A stretch of 64,000 bases of DNA, taken from NCBI RefSeq assembly GCF_008364685.1, contig NZ_VTTL01000013.1, forward strand, positions 171,021-235,020, in the 5' to 3' direction. Numbering within the stretch: position 1 is the stretch's first letter; each line of letters opens with the position of its first letter. The notes below the pieces were generated by a model. It had not been told where the DNA came from. It ran no database searches and saw only the letters and a program-made list of their open reading frames with translations. The DNA is from Xanthobacter oligotrophicus. GTDB taxonomy: Bacteria > Pseudomonadota > Alphaproteobacteria > Rhizobiales > Xanthobacteraceae. Shown here one piece after another: positions 1 to 8,997 of this stretch. Both the position numbers and the translations under genes were made by a program.

Positions 1-355
1 ATTTGTGCCCCAGCCCCACGAACGCCACCTGGTCGGTGATCGCCGCATGGGCCTTCAAGGTATCGCTCAGCACCACCCGGCCTTCCGGGTCGATGCGCAG
101 GGTCTCGCTGGTGCCGTAGAGGGCGGCGGCCAGCTCCTCGCGCGCCTCGGAATAGGGCGGGTAGCTCTCGATCAGCGTGTCGATCTCGCCGATCAGGCGG
201 TTTCCGCCCGCGTCCAGCGCGGGTTCGGCAAGGCTCGGATGGCAATGGAGGCCGTCCGTGCCGTCCTTGGCCAGCACCGTGCGGAAGGGCGCGGGGATGG
301 AAACCCGGCCCTTGGCGTCGAGCCGCATCGTGTAGGTGGACACGAAGCGGTCCAT
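1..355 (-). CDS. mraZ: MraZ, transcriptional repressor of the division/cell-wall (dcw) cluster, partial
   Basis: MraZ binds DNA upstream of its own gene and represses the dcw cluster. The visible 118 residues begin MDRFVSTYTMRLDAKGRVSI and contain both halves of the SpoVT-AbrB-like fold: DAKGRVSIPAPFR near residue 13 and DPEGRVVLSDTL near residue 87. The C-terminus lies beyond the left edge, where rsmH and ftsL would be expected in this orientation. The ATG at 353-355 is the natural start because the family begins this way. Upstream (to the right) is a TGGG repeat array that fits its known binding mode. Identification is firm; only the end is missing. Confidence 0.93.
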   Translation of the reverse strand, partial: MDRFVSTYTMRLDAKGRVSIPAPFRTVLAKDGTDGLHCHPSLAEPALDAGGNRLIGEIDTLIESYPPYSEAREELAAALYGTSETLRIDPEGRVVLSDTLKAHAAITDQVAFVGLGHK

Positions 356-430
356 GGCGCCCGGGTGCCCCTCTCTTCCGGCAGGCAGCGCTCAAAGCCG
401 CCTGCGCGACGGCGAAGGCCGTCCATCGTG

Positions 431-488
431 TTCATGGGTAACAATGGGCTAACATGGGATTTCATGGGCGTCAACGGAATGGCATGGG
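431..488. promoter_or_regulatory. Probable MraZ operator: TGGG repeats at 10-bp spacing
   Basis: TGGG occurs at 435, 445, 455 and 465 on the plus strand, exactly 10 bp apart, and again at 485 after one skipped turn. MraZ of E. coli is known to bind TGGGN direct repeats separated by 5 bp, that is, a 10-bp period. The array starts 80 bp upstream of the mraZ start codon, so it is the likely autoregulatory site and marks the dcw promoter. The repeats read TGGG on the strand opposite to mraZ. Confidence 0.8.
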
Positions 489-570
489 CGCATGCATGCG
501 GAGGCGCCCCCTGTCCGGCTCGGGAAGGGGGTGCGGGGTTTCGTGGCCTGTTCGGGAGTTTGTGCGCGCG

Positions 571-607
571 GCACGGCGTGGATGCCCGGGACGAGCCCGG
601 GCATGAC
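571..607. repeat. Dispersed palindromic intergenic repeat, family 1, copy 1
   Basis: The core GATGCCCGGGACGAGCCCGG continues into GCATGAC and forms an imperfect hairpin. The same element, with compensating changes, recurs at 15385-15418, 15452-15492, 34829-34860 and, decayed, at 34758-34788. All copies are intergenic. Such GTCATGCCCGGGCTTGTCCC-type elements are common in Hyphomicrobiales genomes. Confidence 0.75.
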
Positions 608-700
608 GCGGTTGCTACCGGCGAGCGCGCGGTGGTTTGGAACGAACGAGGACGGCGAAGCGCACGCGTGTCCGCCTTGCGGACTGGGCTGCGTCCCGCC

Positions 701-1606
701 TCACCCGGCCTTGGCGGCGAGCGCCTGTGCCACCTTCGAGGCGGGCGTGCGGCCCAAAGCGGCGGTGATGGCGCGGCCGGCGCCCGCGAGGGCGTTAAGG
801 TCCACGCCGGTGTCCACGCCGAGGCCGTCCAGCATGTAGACGAGGTCCTCGGTGGCGAGATTTCCCGAGGCGCCCTTGGCGTAGGGGCAGCCGCCGAGGC
901 CGGCTACCGCCGCGTCCACCGTGGCGATGCCCAGCTCCAGGCAGGCCAGCACATTGGCCAGCGCCTGCCCGTAGGTGTCGTGGAAATGCAGCGCCGTGCG
1001 CTCCACCCCGATCACGCCGGCCACCGCCCGCGCCATGGCCTTCGCCTTGTCCGGGGTGCCGACGCCGATGGTGTCGCCCAGCGAGACCTCATAGCAGCCC
1101 ATGGCGATGAGGCGCTCGGACACCTCCACCACCTTGGCCACCGGCACCTCGCCCTGATAGGGGCAGCCCAGCACGCAGCTCACATAGCCGCGCACCGCCA
1201 CGCCTTGCGCCTTCGCGAGGTCGAGCACAGGCGCGAAGCGCTCCAGGCTCTCGGCGATGGAGCAATTGATGTTTTTCTGGCTGAAGGCTTCCGACGCGGC
1301 GGCGAACACCGCCACCTCCTCCACGCCGGAGGCGAGCGCCAGCTCCAGCCCCTTCAGGTTGGGGGTGAGAACCGGATAGCGCACGCCGTCGCGCCGATCG
1401 ATCTCAGCCAGCACGTGCGCCGTGTCCGCCATCTGCGGCACCCATTTGGGTGAGACGAAGGAGCCGCTCTCGATCATCGTCAGCCCGGCGCCGGCGAGGG
1501 CGTCGATGAGCGCCACCTTGGCGGCGACGGGGACGAGGCCGGGCTCGTTCTGGAGCCCATCGCGCGGCCCTACCTCGACGATGCGCACCGATGCCGGGCG
1601 GGTCAT
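701..1606 (-). CDS. Hydroxymethylglutaryl-CoA lyase
   Basis: Cleaves HMG-CoA to acetyl-CoA and acetoacetate, the last step of leucine catabolism, in the cytoplasm. The 301-residue product has the TIM-barrel family hallmarks: GPRDGLQNE near residue 13 (substrate/metal binding), HFHDTYGQ (metal-binding HxH context) and [14 protein letters not shown] (the lyase signature with its catalytic cysteine). Length is normal. The ATG at 1604-1606 overlaps the TGA of the upstream carboxylase gene (TGATG), so the two are translationally coupled. It is the last gene of a five-gene minus-strand operon. Confidence 0.95.
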   Translation of the reverse strand: MTRPASVRIVEVGPRDGLQNEPGLVPVAAKVALIDALAGAGLTMIESGSFVSPKWVPQMADTAHVLAEIDRRDGVRYPVLTPNLKGLELALASGVEEVAVFAAASEAFSQKNINCSIAESLERFAPVLDLAKAQGVAVRGYVSCVLGCPYQGEVPVAKVVEVSERLIAMGCYEVSLGDTIGVGTPDKAKAMARAVAGVIGVERTALHFHDTYGQALANVLACLELGIATVDAAVAGLGGCPYAKGASGNLATEDLVYMLDGLGVDTGVDLNALAGAGRAITAALGRTPASKVAQALAAKAG

Positions 1607-3606
1607 CACGCGTCCTCCAGAACCAGAAGCTCGGCGCCCTCGTCCACGAGGTCGCCCACGGCGAATTTCAGCGTCTTCACCTTGCCGTCGCGCGGCGCGG
1701 CGACGGTGTGCTCCATCTTCATGGCCTCCACCACCACGAGGGCGGCGCCCTTCGCCACCTCCTGGCCTTCCTCCACCGCGATGCGGATGATGGTGCCGGG
1801 CATGGGCGCCACCAGCCGGCCGGCGGTGCCGGTGGCGGCCTGGGAGGCAAGGCGCGGGTCGATGAACTCGACGCCATATTCCCCGCCCCGCACGAACACG
1901 GTGAGATGCGCGCCGGTGCGGATGACCCGCGCCGACAGGGCGACGCCGTCGAGCCGGGCGCGCAGGGTGCCATCGGCCTCCGTGTCGCCTTCCACGCTCA
2001 TGTCGCCGCCCGGCAGGCTGAGGACGAAGCCGGAGGGCCGGAAATGGGCGCGCACGGCGATGCGTCGTTCGCGGTCGGCGAAGGTCAGGTCCACATGGGC
2101 GTCGCGGTTCAGCCGCCAGCCCGGCGCGAGGCCCCACGGCGAGAACGGGTCGGCCGCATCCACCGCCTCGGCGGACTGGCGCGCTTCCTCCTTCAGGATG
2201 GAGAGGGCGGCGAGCGCCAGCACCGTATCGTCCACCGGCTGGGGCGGGGGCAAAAGCTGGTCCTGGTGGCGGGCGATGAAGTTGGTGTCCAGCTCCGCCG
2301 CCGCGAAAGCGGGATGGGTGGCGATGGCCTTCAGGAACACCCGGTTGGTGGCAAGGCCCACCACTTCCGTGGCCGCGAGGGCGGCGTCCAGCCGGCGCAC
2401 CGCCTCGGTGCGGTCGGCGCCGGAGACGATGATCTTGGCGATCATGGGATCGTAATGGATGGAGACCGTGTCGCCTGAACGCACGCCCGTATCCACCCGC
2501 GTGCCCTGGAGATGGAAGGGCAGCACCAGATGGTCGAGACGGCCCACCTGCGGCAGGAAATCCCGCGCCGGGTCCTCCGCATAGAGCCGCACCTCGATGG
2601 CGTGGCCCTTGAGCGGGATGTCGGCCTGGGCGAGGGGCAGCTTTTCGCCCTGCGCCACCTTGATCTGCCACTCCACCAGATCCTGCCCGGTGATGCTCTC
2701 GGTGACCGGATGCTCCACCTGGAGGCGGGTGTTCATCTCCATGAAGTAGAAGTGCTCGCCCTCGGCGATGAATTCCACCGTGCCGGCGCCCACATAGCCC
2801 ACCGCCTTGGCGGCATCCACCGCCGCCTTGCCCATGGCGGCGCGGCGCTCCGGTGTCATGCCGGGGGCGGGGGCTTCCTCCACCACCTTCTGGTGGCGGC
2901 GCTGGATGGAGCAGTCGCGCTCGTGCAGATAGACCGCGTTGCCGTGGCTGTCGGCGAAGACCTGCACCTCGATATGGCGGGGGGTGGTGAGATATTTCTC
3001 CACCAGCACCCGGTCGTCGCCGAAGGCGCTTTTTGCCTCGCGCTGGGCCGAGGCGAGGGCATCCGGAAATTCTTCCGCCGACCGCACCACCTTCATGCCC
3101 TTGCCGCCGCCGCCGGCGGACGCCTTGATGAGCACGGGAAAGCCGATGCGTTCGGCTTCCCGGGCGAGCAGGTCCGGATCCTGGTCCTCGCCGTGATAGC
3201 CGGGCACCAGCGGCACGCCGGCCTTCTCCATCAGCGCCTTGGCCGCGCTCTTGGAACCCATGGCGCGGATGGCGGAAGCCGGCGGGCCGACGAAGACGAT
3301 GCCCGCCTTCTCGCAGGCCTCGGCGAAGGCGGCGTTTTCCGACAGGAAGCCGTAGCCGGGATGGATGGCATCCGCCCCGCTCTTCCGCGCCGCGTCGAGG
3401 ATGGCGTCGATTCGCAGGTAGCTCTCGCGGGCGGGTGCCGGGCCGATGGGATAGGCCTCGTCCGCGCTCGCCACGTGGAGCGCATGGGCGTCCGCCTGCG
3501 AATAGACGGCGACGGTGCGCAGGCCCAAGGCCTTGGCGGTGCGCATGACGCGCACGGCGATCTCGCCGCGATTGGCGACGAGCAGGGTGCGGATCGCTTT
3601 GGTCAT
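1606..3606 (-). CDS. Methylcrotonyl-CoA carboxylase, biotin-containing alpha subunit
   Basis: ATP-dependent biotin carboxylase that loads CO2 on its own biotin for transfer to 3-methylcrotonyl-CoA. In the 666-residue protein, the biotin-carboxylase/ATP-grasp region fills about residues 1-450 ([13 protein letters not shown] at the N-terminus, glycine-rich ATP loop [17 protein letters not shown]), then a linker domain, then a biotinyl domain with EAMKMEH; Lys630 is the predicted biotinylation site. The size and the neighbouring carboxyltransferase, hydratase and lyase genes separate it from acetyl-CoA or propionyl-CoA carboxylase subunits. It begins 13 bp after the hydratase stop. Confidence 0.94.
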   Translation of the reverse strand: MTKAIRTLLVANRGEIAVRVMRTAKALGLRTVAVYSQADAHALHVASADEAYPIGPAPARESYLRIDAILDAARKSGADAIHPGYGFLSENAAFAEACEKAGIVFVGPPASAIRAMGSKSAAKALMEKAGVPLVPGYHGEDQDPDLLAREAERIGFPVLIKASAGGGGKGMKVVRSAEEFPDALASAQREAKSAFGDDRVLVEKYLTTPRHIEVQVFADSHGNAVYLHERDCSIQRRHQKVVEEAPAPGMTPERRAAMGKAAVDAAKAVGYVGAGTVEFIAEGEHFYFMEMNTRLQVEHPVTESITGQDLVEWQIKVAQGEKLPLAQADIPLKGHAIEVRLYAEDPARDFLPQVGRLDHLVLPFHLQGTRVDTGVRSGDTVSIHYDPMIAKIIVSGADRTEAVRRLDAALAATEVVGLATNRVFLKAIATHPAFAAAELDTNFIARHQDQLLPPPQPVDDTVLALAALSILKEEARQSAEAVDAADPFSPWGLAPGWRLNRDAHVDLTFADRERRIAVRAHFRPSGFVLSLPGGDMSVEGDTEADGTLRARLDGVALSARVIRTGAHLTVFVRGGEYGVEFIDPRLASQAATGTAGRLVAPMPGTIIRIAVEEGQEVAKGAALVVVEAMKMEHTVAAPRDGKVKTLKFAVGDLVDEGAELLVLEDA

Positions 3607-3619
3607 GCGGCCCCCCGGT

Positions 3620-4396
3620 TCATGCGGTCCCCCATTTGGGTTTTCTTTTTTCGAGGAAGGCGGAAACGCCCTCGCGCCCGTCGGCGCTCACGCGCTGGTC
3701 GGCGATGCGGCGGGCGGTGTCCTGCAGCACGGTCTGGTCGAAGGGCCGGTCCACGGCGGCGATCAGCGCCTTGGTGGCAGCCATGGCGCCGGGGCTTGCC
3801 GCCTTCAGCGCCTTGAGATGCCGGGCGATGGCGGCGTCCAGTTCCTCGGCCGGCACAACCTCGTGCACGAGGCCCAGGGCGAGCGCGGTTTCGGCGGAGA
3901 AGCGCTCGGCGGTGAGGAAATAGCGCCGCGCCTGCCGCGCCCCCATGGCCCGCACCAGATAGGGGCTGATGACCGAGGGAATGAGGCCGATGCGCACCTC
4001 GGTGACGGCGAATTCCGCTTCCGGCACCGCCACCACGATGTCGCTCGCGGCGATCAGCCCGGTGGCGCCGGCGAAGGCCGAGCCGTGCACCCGCACCAGC
4101 GTCGGCTTGGGGCACAGGTCGATGGTGCGCATGAGCGTCGCCAGCGCCATGGCGTCGGCGAGGTTCTCCTGCCGCGAATAGGCGGCCATGCGGCGCATCC
4201 AGTTGAGGTCCGCGCCGGCGCAGAAGGTGGGGCCGTTGGCCCGGAGCAGGACGGCGTAGACCTCCGGATCGATGGTGGCGGCGTCATAGGCGCGGGTGAG
4301 CGCGGCGATGAGCGCATCGTCGAAGGCGTTGCGCACCTGCGGCCGATCCAGGGTGATGATGGCGACGCCATCCTCGACGGTGGTGATGAGGCTCAT
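3620..4396 (-). CDS. Methylglutaconyl-CoA hydratase (enoyl-CoA hydratase/isomerase family)
   Basis: Hydrates 3-methylglutaconyl-CoA to HMG-CoA, linking the carboxylase to the lyase. The 258-residue crotonase-fold protein shows the FCAGADLNWM oxyanion segment near residue 58 and GSAFAGATGLIAASD near residue 105, typical of the family. Sequence alone would only give enoyl-CoA hydratase; placement between the two methylcrotonyl-CoA carboxylase subunits gives the specific role. It lies 46 bp after the beta-subunit gene and 13 bp before the alpha-subunit gene. Confidence 0.88.
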   Translation of the reverse strand: MSLITTVEDGVAIITLDRPQVRNAFDDALIAALTRAYDAATIDPEVYAVLLRANGPTFCAGADLNWMRRMAAYSRQENLADAMALATLMRTIDLCPKPTLVRVHGSAFAGATGLIAASDIVVAVPEAEFAVTEVRIGLIPSVISPYLVRAMGARQARRYFLTAERFSAETALALGLVHEVVPAEELDAAIARHLKALKAASPGAMAATKALIAAVDRPFDQTVLQDTARRIADQRVSADGREGVSAFLEKRKPKWGTA

Positions 4397-4442
4397 GGAG
4401 CGGTCCTCCGGACCCGGCCGTGAACGCGGGTGGCGCGCGCCA

Positions 4443-6050
4443 TCACATGCGGAACACGCCGAAGCGCGTCTCCTGCTCGGGGGCGTTCAGTGCGGCGGAG
4501 AGGGCGAGGGCCAGCACCATGCGGGTGTCGGCGGGGTCGATGACGCCGTCGTCCCACAGCCGCGCCGAGGAATAATAGGGATGGCCCTGCACCTCGTACT
4601 GGGCGCGGATGGGGGCCTTGAAGGCCTCCTCCTCGTCGGCCGACCAGGTGCCGCCGCGGGCCTCGATGCCGTCGCGCTTCACCTGGCCGAGCACGCCGGC
4701 CGCCTGCTCGCCGCCCATCACCGAGATGCGGGCGTTGGGCCACATCCACAGGAAGCGGGGATCGAAGGCGCGCCCGCACATGCCGTAATTGCCGGCGCCG
4801 AAGGAATTGCCGATCACCACCGTGAACTTGGGCACGGCGGCGCAGGACACGGCAGTGACGAACTTCGCCCCGTCCTTGGCAATGCCGCCGGCCTCGTACT
4901 TCCGGCCGACCATGAAGCCAGTGATGTTCTGCAGGAACACGAGGGGAATATTGCGCTGGCAGCACAGTTCCACGAAGTGGGCGCCCTTCAGCGCGCTCTC
5001 GGAGAACAGGATGCCGTTGTTGGCGATGATGCCCACGGGATAACCGAAGATGCGGGCGAAGCCGGTCACCAGCGTCTGGCCATAGAGCGGCTTGAACTCG
5101 TCGAACTCCGACCCGTCCACGATGCGGGCGATGATCTGCCTCACGTCGAAGGGCTGCTTGGGGTCGGCTGAGACGATGCCGTAGATGTCCTTCGTATCGT
5201 AGAGCGGCGCGCGCGGCTCGCGGATGTCGAGGGAATGGGCCTTGGTGGCGTTGAGATCGGCCACGATGGAGCGGGCGATGCCCAGTGCGTGGGCGTCGTT
5301 CTCCGCCATGTGGTCGGCAACGCCGGAGGTGCGGGTGTGCACGTCGGCCCCGCCCAGCTCCTCGGCGGTGACCACCTCGCCGGTGGCGGCCTTCACCAGC
5401 GGCGGCCCGCCGAGGAAGATGGTGGCCTGGTTCTTCACCATGATGGACTGGTCGGCCATGGCCGGCACATAGGCGCCGCCCGCCGTGCACGAGCCCATGA
5501 CCACGGCGATCTGCGGGATGCCGTCCGCCGACATGTGGGCCTGGTTGAAGAAGATGCGGCCGAAATGCTCGCGGTCGGGAAAGACCTCGTCCTGATTCGG
5601 CAGGTTGGCACCGCCGGAATCCACAAGGTAGATGCAGGGCAGGTGGTTTTCCCGGGCGATGGCCTGGGCCCGCAGGTGCTTCTTCACCGTGACGGGATAA
5701 TAGGTGCCGCCCTTCACGGTGGCGTCGTTGGCGACGATGACGCATTCGCGGCCCGAGACCCGGCCGATGCCGGTGATGATGCCGGCGGCGGGCACCTCGT
5801 CGCCATACATGCCGTGGGCGGCGAGCTGCGACAGTTCGAGGAACGGCGAGCCGGTGTCGAGCAGAGTGCGGATGCGGTCCCGCGGCAGCAGCTTGCCGCG
5901 CTTCAGGTGTCGCTCGCGCGCCACTTCCCCGCCGCCCTCGGCGACGCGCTCCACCGTGGTGCGCAGGTCGGCGACGGAGGCCTCAAGGGCCTGACTGTTG
6001 CGGCGGAAGGTGTCGGAGCGGCGGTCCACCGCGTCCTCAATGATCGCCAT
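4443..6050 (-). CDS. Methylcrotonyl-CoA carboxylase, carboxyltransferase beta subunit
   Basis: Transfers carboxyl from biotin to 3-methylcrotonyl-CoA. The 535-residue product has the two crotonase-like carboxyltransferase halves: [19 protein letters not shown] and [10 protein letters not shown] in the N-terminal half, [20 protein letters not shown] and [16 protein letters not shown] in the C-terminal half. The ATG at 6048-6050 ([13 protein letters not shown]) matches the usual family N-terminus; an upstream in-frame ATG at 6095 would add 15 atypical residues. The 203-bp gap to the TetR gene carries a palindrome that probably controls the operon. Confidence 0.94.
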   Translation of the reverse strand: MAIIEDAVDRRSDTFRRNSQALEASVADLRTTVERVAEGGGEVARERHLKRGKLLPRDRIRTLLDTGSPFLELSQLAAHGMYGDEVPAAGIITGIGRVSGRECVIVANDATVKGGTYYPVTVKKHLRAQAIARENHLPCIYLVDSGGANLPNQDEVFPDREHFGRIFFNQAHMSADGIPQIAVVMGSCTAGGAYVPAMADQSIMVKNQATIFLGGPPLVKAATGEVVTAEELGGADVHTRTSGVADHMAENDAHALGIARSIVADLNATKAHSLDIREPRAPLYDTKDIYGIVSADPKQPFDVRQIIARIVDGSEFDEFKPLYGQTLVTGFARIFGYPVGIIANNGILFSESALKGAHFVELCCQRNIPLVFLQNITGFMVGRKYEAGGIAKDGAKFVTAVSCAAVPKFTVVIGNSFGAGNYGMCGRAFDPRFLWMWPNARISVMGGEQAAGVLGQVKRDGIEARGGTWSADEEEAFKAPIRAQYEVQGHPYYSSARLWDDGVIDPADTRMVLALALSAALNAPEQETRFGVFRM

Positions 6051-6194
6051 GAGCGCTCTCGCCCCCGAAAAGACGGGCCGATGACCCCGGCCCAACTGCG
6101 ATTGACCGAACGGAGAAGGACGCGCGCCCGTCGCCTCGATGGGCGGGCGGCAGGTGGGCGCGTCATCCTCCGGTGCCGGTCATTGCCGGCTTGG

Positions 6195-6210
6195 AAACGA
6201 TCGTACGTTT
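6195..6210. promoter_or_regulatory. Candidate TetR-family operator upstream of the leucine-degradation operon
   Basis: AAACGATCGTACGTTT has arms AAACG/CGTTT around a 6-bp centre and lies 145 bp upstream of the carboxylase beta-subunit ATG. AACG-N6-CGTT-type palindromes are typical TetR-family sites. A weaker relative, AACGCTTGATTGTT, lies at 7123-7136 upstream of the TetR gene itself. Confidence 0.5.
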
Positions 6211-6253
6211 TTTTCCGGGGCGCGCAAGGGCCATGGCGGCATGAAAAGGGCTT

Positions 6254-6958
6254 TTACGCGCGCGCCGTTTTGGGCCGTGCGACGCGGGGCTTGGCGCGCG
6301 TGCCGCTGTCGCGGGGCTGGGCGGCGACGGCTTCCAGCGGTTTGGCGCGGGCGGCGGTTGCCGGGCCGGGTCCGGTGGCGCCGTCCACCACGAGGCCGGT
6401 GTAGATCTCCACCAGCTCGTCCTGGGAGAGCCGCCCGCCGGGGCGGTACCACATGCAGATGCCGGTGAGCATGGAGATGATGGCGTAGGTGGCGACCTTG
6501 GGCTCGCTCACCTGGAACACGCCGTCCTGCGCACCCTGCCGCAGGATCTCCTCCAGCAGTCCTTCGTAGCGCCGGCGCAGGGCGACCACCACGGCGCGAT
6601 GCTCGTCCTCCAGGCTGCGGATCTCCATGTTGGCGATGAAGACATGGGCCATGCGCGTCATGTGGTAGCGCAAATGGAAGGCGGAGAAGGTCTTCAGCTG
6701 CGCCAAGGGGTCGGTGATGCCCTCGAGGTCCGCCTCGGCCTTGCCGAGCAGGTCCTCCATGTGGTCGCGCACGATGTCGAACAGCAGGTTCTGCTTGTTC
6801 GCGAAATATTTGTAGAGCGAGCCGGACTGCAGCCCCACCTCGGCGGCGAGCTGCCGGAGGCTCATGGCCTCGTAGCCGTGCTTGTAGATGAGCTTGACGC
6901 CCGCCTGGCGGATGGCTTCGGCGGTACGGGCGCCGTTGGAACCGATGGTGCGCGCCAT
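6254..6958 (-). CDS. TetR/AcrR-family transcriptional regulator
   Basis: Probable repressor of the downstream leucine/isovalerate operon and of itself. The 234-residue form starts MARTIGSNGARTAEAIR; the helix-turn-helix follows (LRQLAAEVGLQSGSLYKYF, about residues 37-55), then an all-helical ligand domain and a basic, alanine-rich tail. I chose the ATG at 6956-6958, preceded by AGAAGG though at short spacing; an in-frame ATG at 7013-7015 would add 19 residues. It is the first gene of the minus-strand cluster, and an inducing acyl-CoA from the pathway is plausible but not shown. Confidence 0.85.
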   Translation of the reverse strand: MARTIGSNGARTAEAIRQAGVKLIYKHGYEAMSLRQLAAEVGLQSGSLYKYFANKQNLLFDIVRDHMEDLLGKAEADLEGITDPLAQLKTFSAFHLRYHMTRMAHVFIANMEIRSLEDEHRAVVVALRRRYEGLLEEILRQGAQDGVFQVSEPKVATYAIISMLTGICMWYRPGGRLSQDELVEIYTGLVVDGATGPGPATAARAKPLEAVAAQPRDSGTRAKPRVARPKTARA

Positions 6959-7111
6959 GGCCTTCTGGAACTTTTGTGCGCCCGGCCGCCGGGCGGTCGG
7001 AAGCGGGTGGGACATGCGGATCGAGGATCCGGCCCGGAGGGCGACTTTAGTCTGACGTGCGCCGCCCCCGCTCGGCAATGGCATCCTGCGACAAGAATTG
7101 CCGCTTGACCA

Positions 7112-7141
7112 CAATAAAAAAGAACGCTTGATTGTTTATTG
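7112..7141. promoter_or_regulatory. AT-rich promoter/operator region upstream of the TetR gene
   Basis: An AT-rich island in otherwise GC-rich DNA, bounded by the inverted heptamers CAATAAA (7112-7118) and TTTATTG (7135-7141), with AACGCTTGATTGTT inside (7123-7136). Its outer half-sites resemble those of the palindrome at 6195-6210. It is the likely promoter and autoregulatory site of the TetR gene. Confidence 0.4.
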
Positions 7142-7240
7142 AACTCGGCAAAACGACCGGGCATGCGCCAAGCCAGCCGCATCAAGCGGGGCGCAAAGAA
7201 CGAAGGGAGACGCAGACATGGCGACCGACAGGGCGCGACA

Positions 7241-8875
7241 TCAATCCTTGTGCATCGAGATGGCGTGGGATGCCTGCCCGCTGTAGTGGACGCAGCCGTC
7301 GGCATCCATGTGGCCGGTATCCCCGATGATGTAATAGGCGCTTCCGAACCTGAATCTGGCTTTCGTTGCGGCCTCGTCCTTCCTGTAGGCACGAAACCAG
7401 AAAAGCGGCGAGCGCCGGACGTGGATCGCCAGTATTCCTTCGGTGCCCACGCCCAGTTCTGCACCATTGTCGTCGAGGACGACCAGGGAAAAGCCGGGCG
7501 CGACCTGGCCGACGGAAACCCGGTTCAGGGAGCGGGGGTCATGCGGGTCATGCTTCATGCCTATGATCATCCCCGCCTCGCGGTGTCCGTACTGGTTGAT
7601 CAGGGGCACGCCGAGCTTCTGCGTCACCCAGGCGATGATGTCCCGAGGCAACGGCTCGCCGCCGACGGTCACCACGCGCAGCGCGAGCTGGTGCGAGGCC
7701 GCGCTGGGATCGCCGCGCCACCAGGCCTTGATCTGGGAGGGTGCGGCGGTGAGGTTGGTGACACGGAATTTCGACAGGACGCGATAGCCCTGCGAGACAT
7801 CGTAGGGTCCATCGCAGAACAGGATGGAGCTGCCGATCAGGAGCGGGCCGACGAGACCGTAGAAGATCCCGTATTCCCAGCCCTGGTCGGTCATGTTCCA
7901 GAACACGTCCTCGTCCCGGACATCAAGCCCGAGACGCATGTATTGCTCGATTGCGGCCAGGGCGCGGACGGGGGTGAACAGGCCGTACCTGGGTTCGACC
8001 GTCTTCGTTGAATAGGTCATGATGAAAGGGTCGTCTGCCGCATAGGTCGCGGCTTCGGCCAACGGCTCGGCCTCGTAGATCGATGACCAGAACTGGGTGA
8101 CCCGGCCTTCTATGCGGTTGATGTGGTCCCCTTCCACGAGAAAGACCGGCGTTGATGGCTTGATGTATTTGCGGGCGCGCTCCACCAGCACCCGATCTGC
8201 AACGATGGCCTTGACGCCGCTCGTTTCCAGGCGGGCGTTCACCGCCGAGGCGGAATAGGTGGAGAACAGCGGCATGTAGACGGCGCCGACCCGCCAGATG
8301 GCGAGCGCGGCGATGATCAGTTCGACGCCCTTGGGCAGCATGACGGCAACGCAATCGCCTTTCCTGATGCCGATGGTCGCCAATACACGGGCAAAGCGTG
8401 ATGAATAGTCGGCAAGCCTGCCAAAGCTCAGTTCCGAAGTCTGGCCCGAGACGGATTCATGGATCATGGCCGGATGCGAGCGCTTGCCGGGCAGATGCCG
8501 GTCGCAGAGCAGATGAGCGAGGGCAATGGCGTCTCCACGATACTCCGGCCGTTGGTACAGGCTCGGAACCGATGCGGCATCGCTCTCCGTCGCGGTCTCC
8601 GCCGGCATCGTGCCCGCGCGGCGGCCGAGGCTCAGGCAGAAGGCGCCGAGCGTGTAGAGGCGGGTCGCCGGATCATAGGCGAGAAGGCCCTCGTGAACGA
8701 GCGTCGCAGCCAGGCGGTGGGTCGTGGGCTTCGACAGGCCGGTGCTCGCCGTGAGGTCGGCTAGCCGCGCGCCATGGGTCGGCGCGTCGGCCACCGCCCG
8801 CAGAACGGCAACGGCACGGGACAAGCTTTGAGCCCCCTTGGGGGAGGTAGAGTCGGGATCCAAAGGCTCAGTCAT
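7241..8875 (-). CDS. IclR-type HTH domain fused to a degenerate acyl-CoA synthetase-like domain (putative ligand-sensing regulator)
   Basis: The 544-residue protein joins two normally separate families. Residues 15-75 are an IclR winged helix (GAQSLSRAVAVLRAVAD, then LSKPTTHRLAATLV). The usual IclR effector domain is absent; from about residue 115 to the end it resembles acetyl/acyl-CoA synthetases (WRVGAVYMPLF at 194-204, TVGGEPLPRDI at 403-413, GDTGHMDADG at 518-527). The phosphate loop is ruined (TYSTKTVEPRYG at 287-298 instead of a TSGTTGxPKG form), YGxTE has become QYGHREAG, and the protein ends at the hinge, so the lid domain with the catalytic lysine is missing. It probably senses an acid, acyl-adenylate or acyl-CoA rather than making one. 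It is divergent from the livG operon, with a palindrome abutting its start codon. Confidence 0.85.
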   Translation of the reverse strand: MTEPLDPDSTSPKGAQSLSRAVAVLRAVADAPTHGARLADLTASTGLSKPTTHRLAATLVHEGLLAYDPATRLYTLGAFCLSLGRRAGTMPAETATESDAASVPSLYQRPEYRGDAIALAHLLCDRHLPGKRSHPAMIHESVSGQTSELSFGRLADYSSRFARVLATIGIRKGDCVAVMLPKGVELIIAALAIWRVGAVYMPLFSTYSASAVNARLETSGVKAIVADRVLVERARKYIKPSTPVFLVEGDHINRIEGRVTQFWSSIYEAEPLAEAATYAADDPFIMTYSTKTVEPRYGLFTPVRALAAIEQYMRLGLDVRDEDVFWNMTDQGWEYGIFYGLVGPLLIGSSILFCDGPYDVSQGYRVLSKFRVTNLTAAPSQIKAWWRGDPSAASHQLALRVVTVGGEPLPRDIIAWVTQKLGVPLINQYGHREAGMIIGMKHDPHDPRSLNRVSVGQVAPGFSLVVLDDNGAELGVGTEGILAIHVRRSPLFWFRAYRKDEAATKARFRFGSAYYIIGDTGHMDADGCVHYSGQASHAISMHKD

Positions 8876-8892
8876 GTCTCATAATGTGAGAC
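8876..8892. promoter_or_regulatory. Operator palindrome 1, abutting the fusion-regulator start codon
   Basis: GTCTCATAATGTGAGAC has 6-bp arms GTCTCA/TGAGAC and a 5-bp centre. It ends one base before the regulator's start codon on the minus strand, so a bound protein would cover its ribosome binding region or promoter. A near-identical palindrome lies at 8981-8997, with centres 105 bp apart. Confidence 0.75.
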
Positions 8893-8980
8893 TAACAGGG
8901 GGTGTTGGCAATATTTTTTCGAAGTTGTCCGGATGCTCTTGAAACATTCGAGATGCCGCTGGATAATGATGATTAATACC

Positions 8981-8997
8981 GTCTCACAATATGAGAC
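8981..8997. promoter_or_regulatory. Operator palindrome 2, upstream of livG
   Basis: GTCTCACAATATGAGAC has the same arms as palindrome 1 and a centre that differs at two positions. It lies 48 bp upstream of the livG start codon. Two matched sites in a divergent promoter next to a DNA-binding regulator make this the most likely binding site of the IclR-like fusion protein. Confidence 0.75.

Larger units (their letters stand above)
356..700. other. Non-coding stretch between mraZ and the liu operon
   Basis: This stretch holds the mraZ promoter region with the TGGG array (431-488) and one copy of a dispersed palindromic repeat (571-607). I see no convincing coding sequence: the open frames here are short and GC-driven. 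No clear factor-independent terminator follows the HMG-CoA lyase stop at 701. Confidence 0.6.

Noticed and set aside
431..488. Short regularly spaced repeats looked like a tiny CRISPR array
   Set aside because: The unit is only 4 conserved bases at 10-bp spacing, without repeat-spacer structure or cas genes; it fits MraZ sites.
7015..7240. Possible frameshifted remainder (lid domain) of the fusion regulator
   Set aside because: I read the minus strand past the stop at 7241 in the other frames and found nothing resembling an ANL lid, so the truncation appears genuine.
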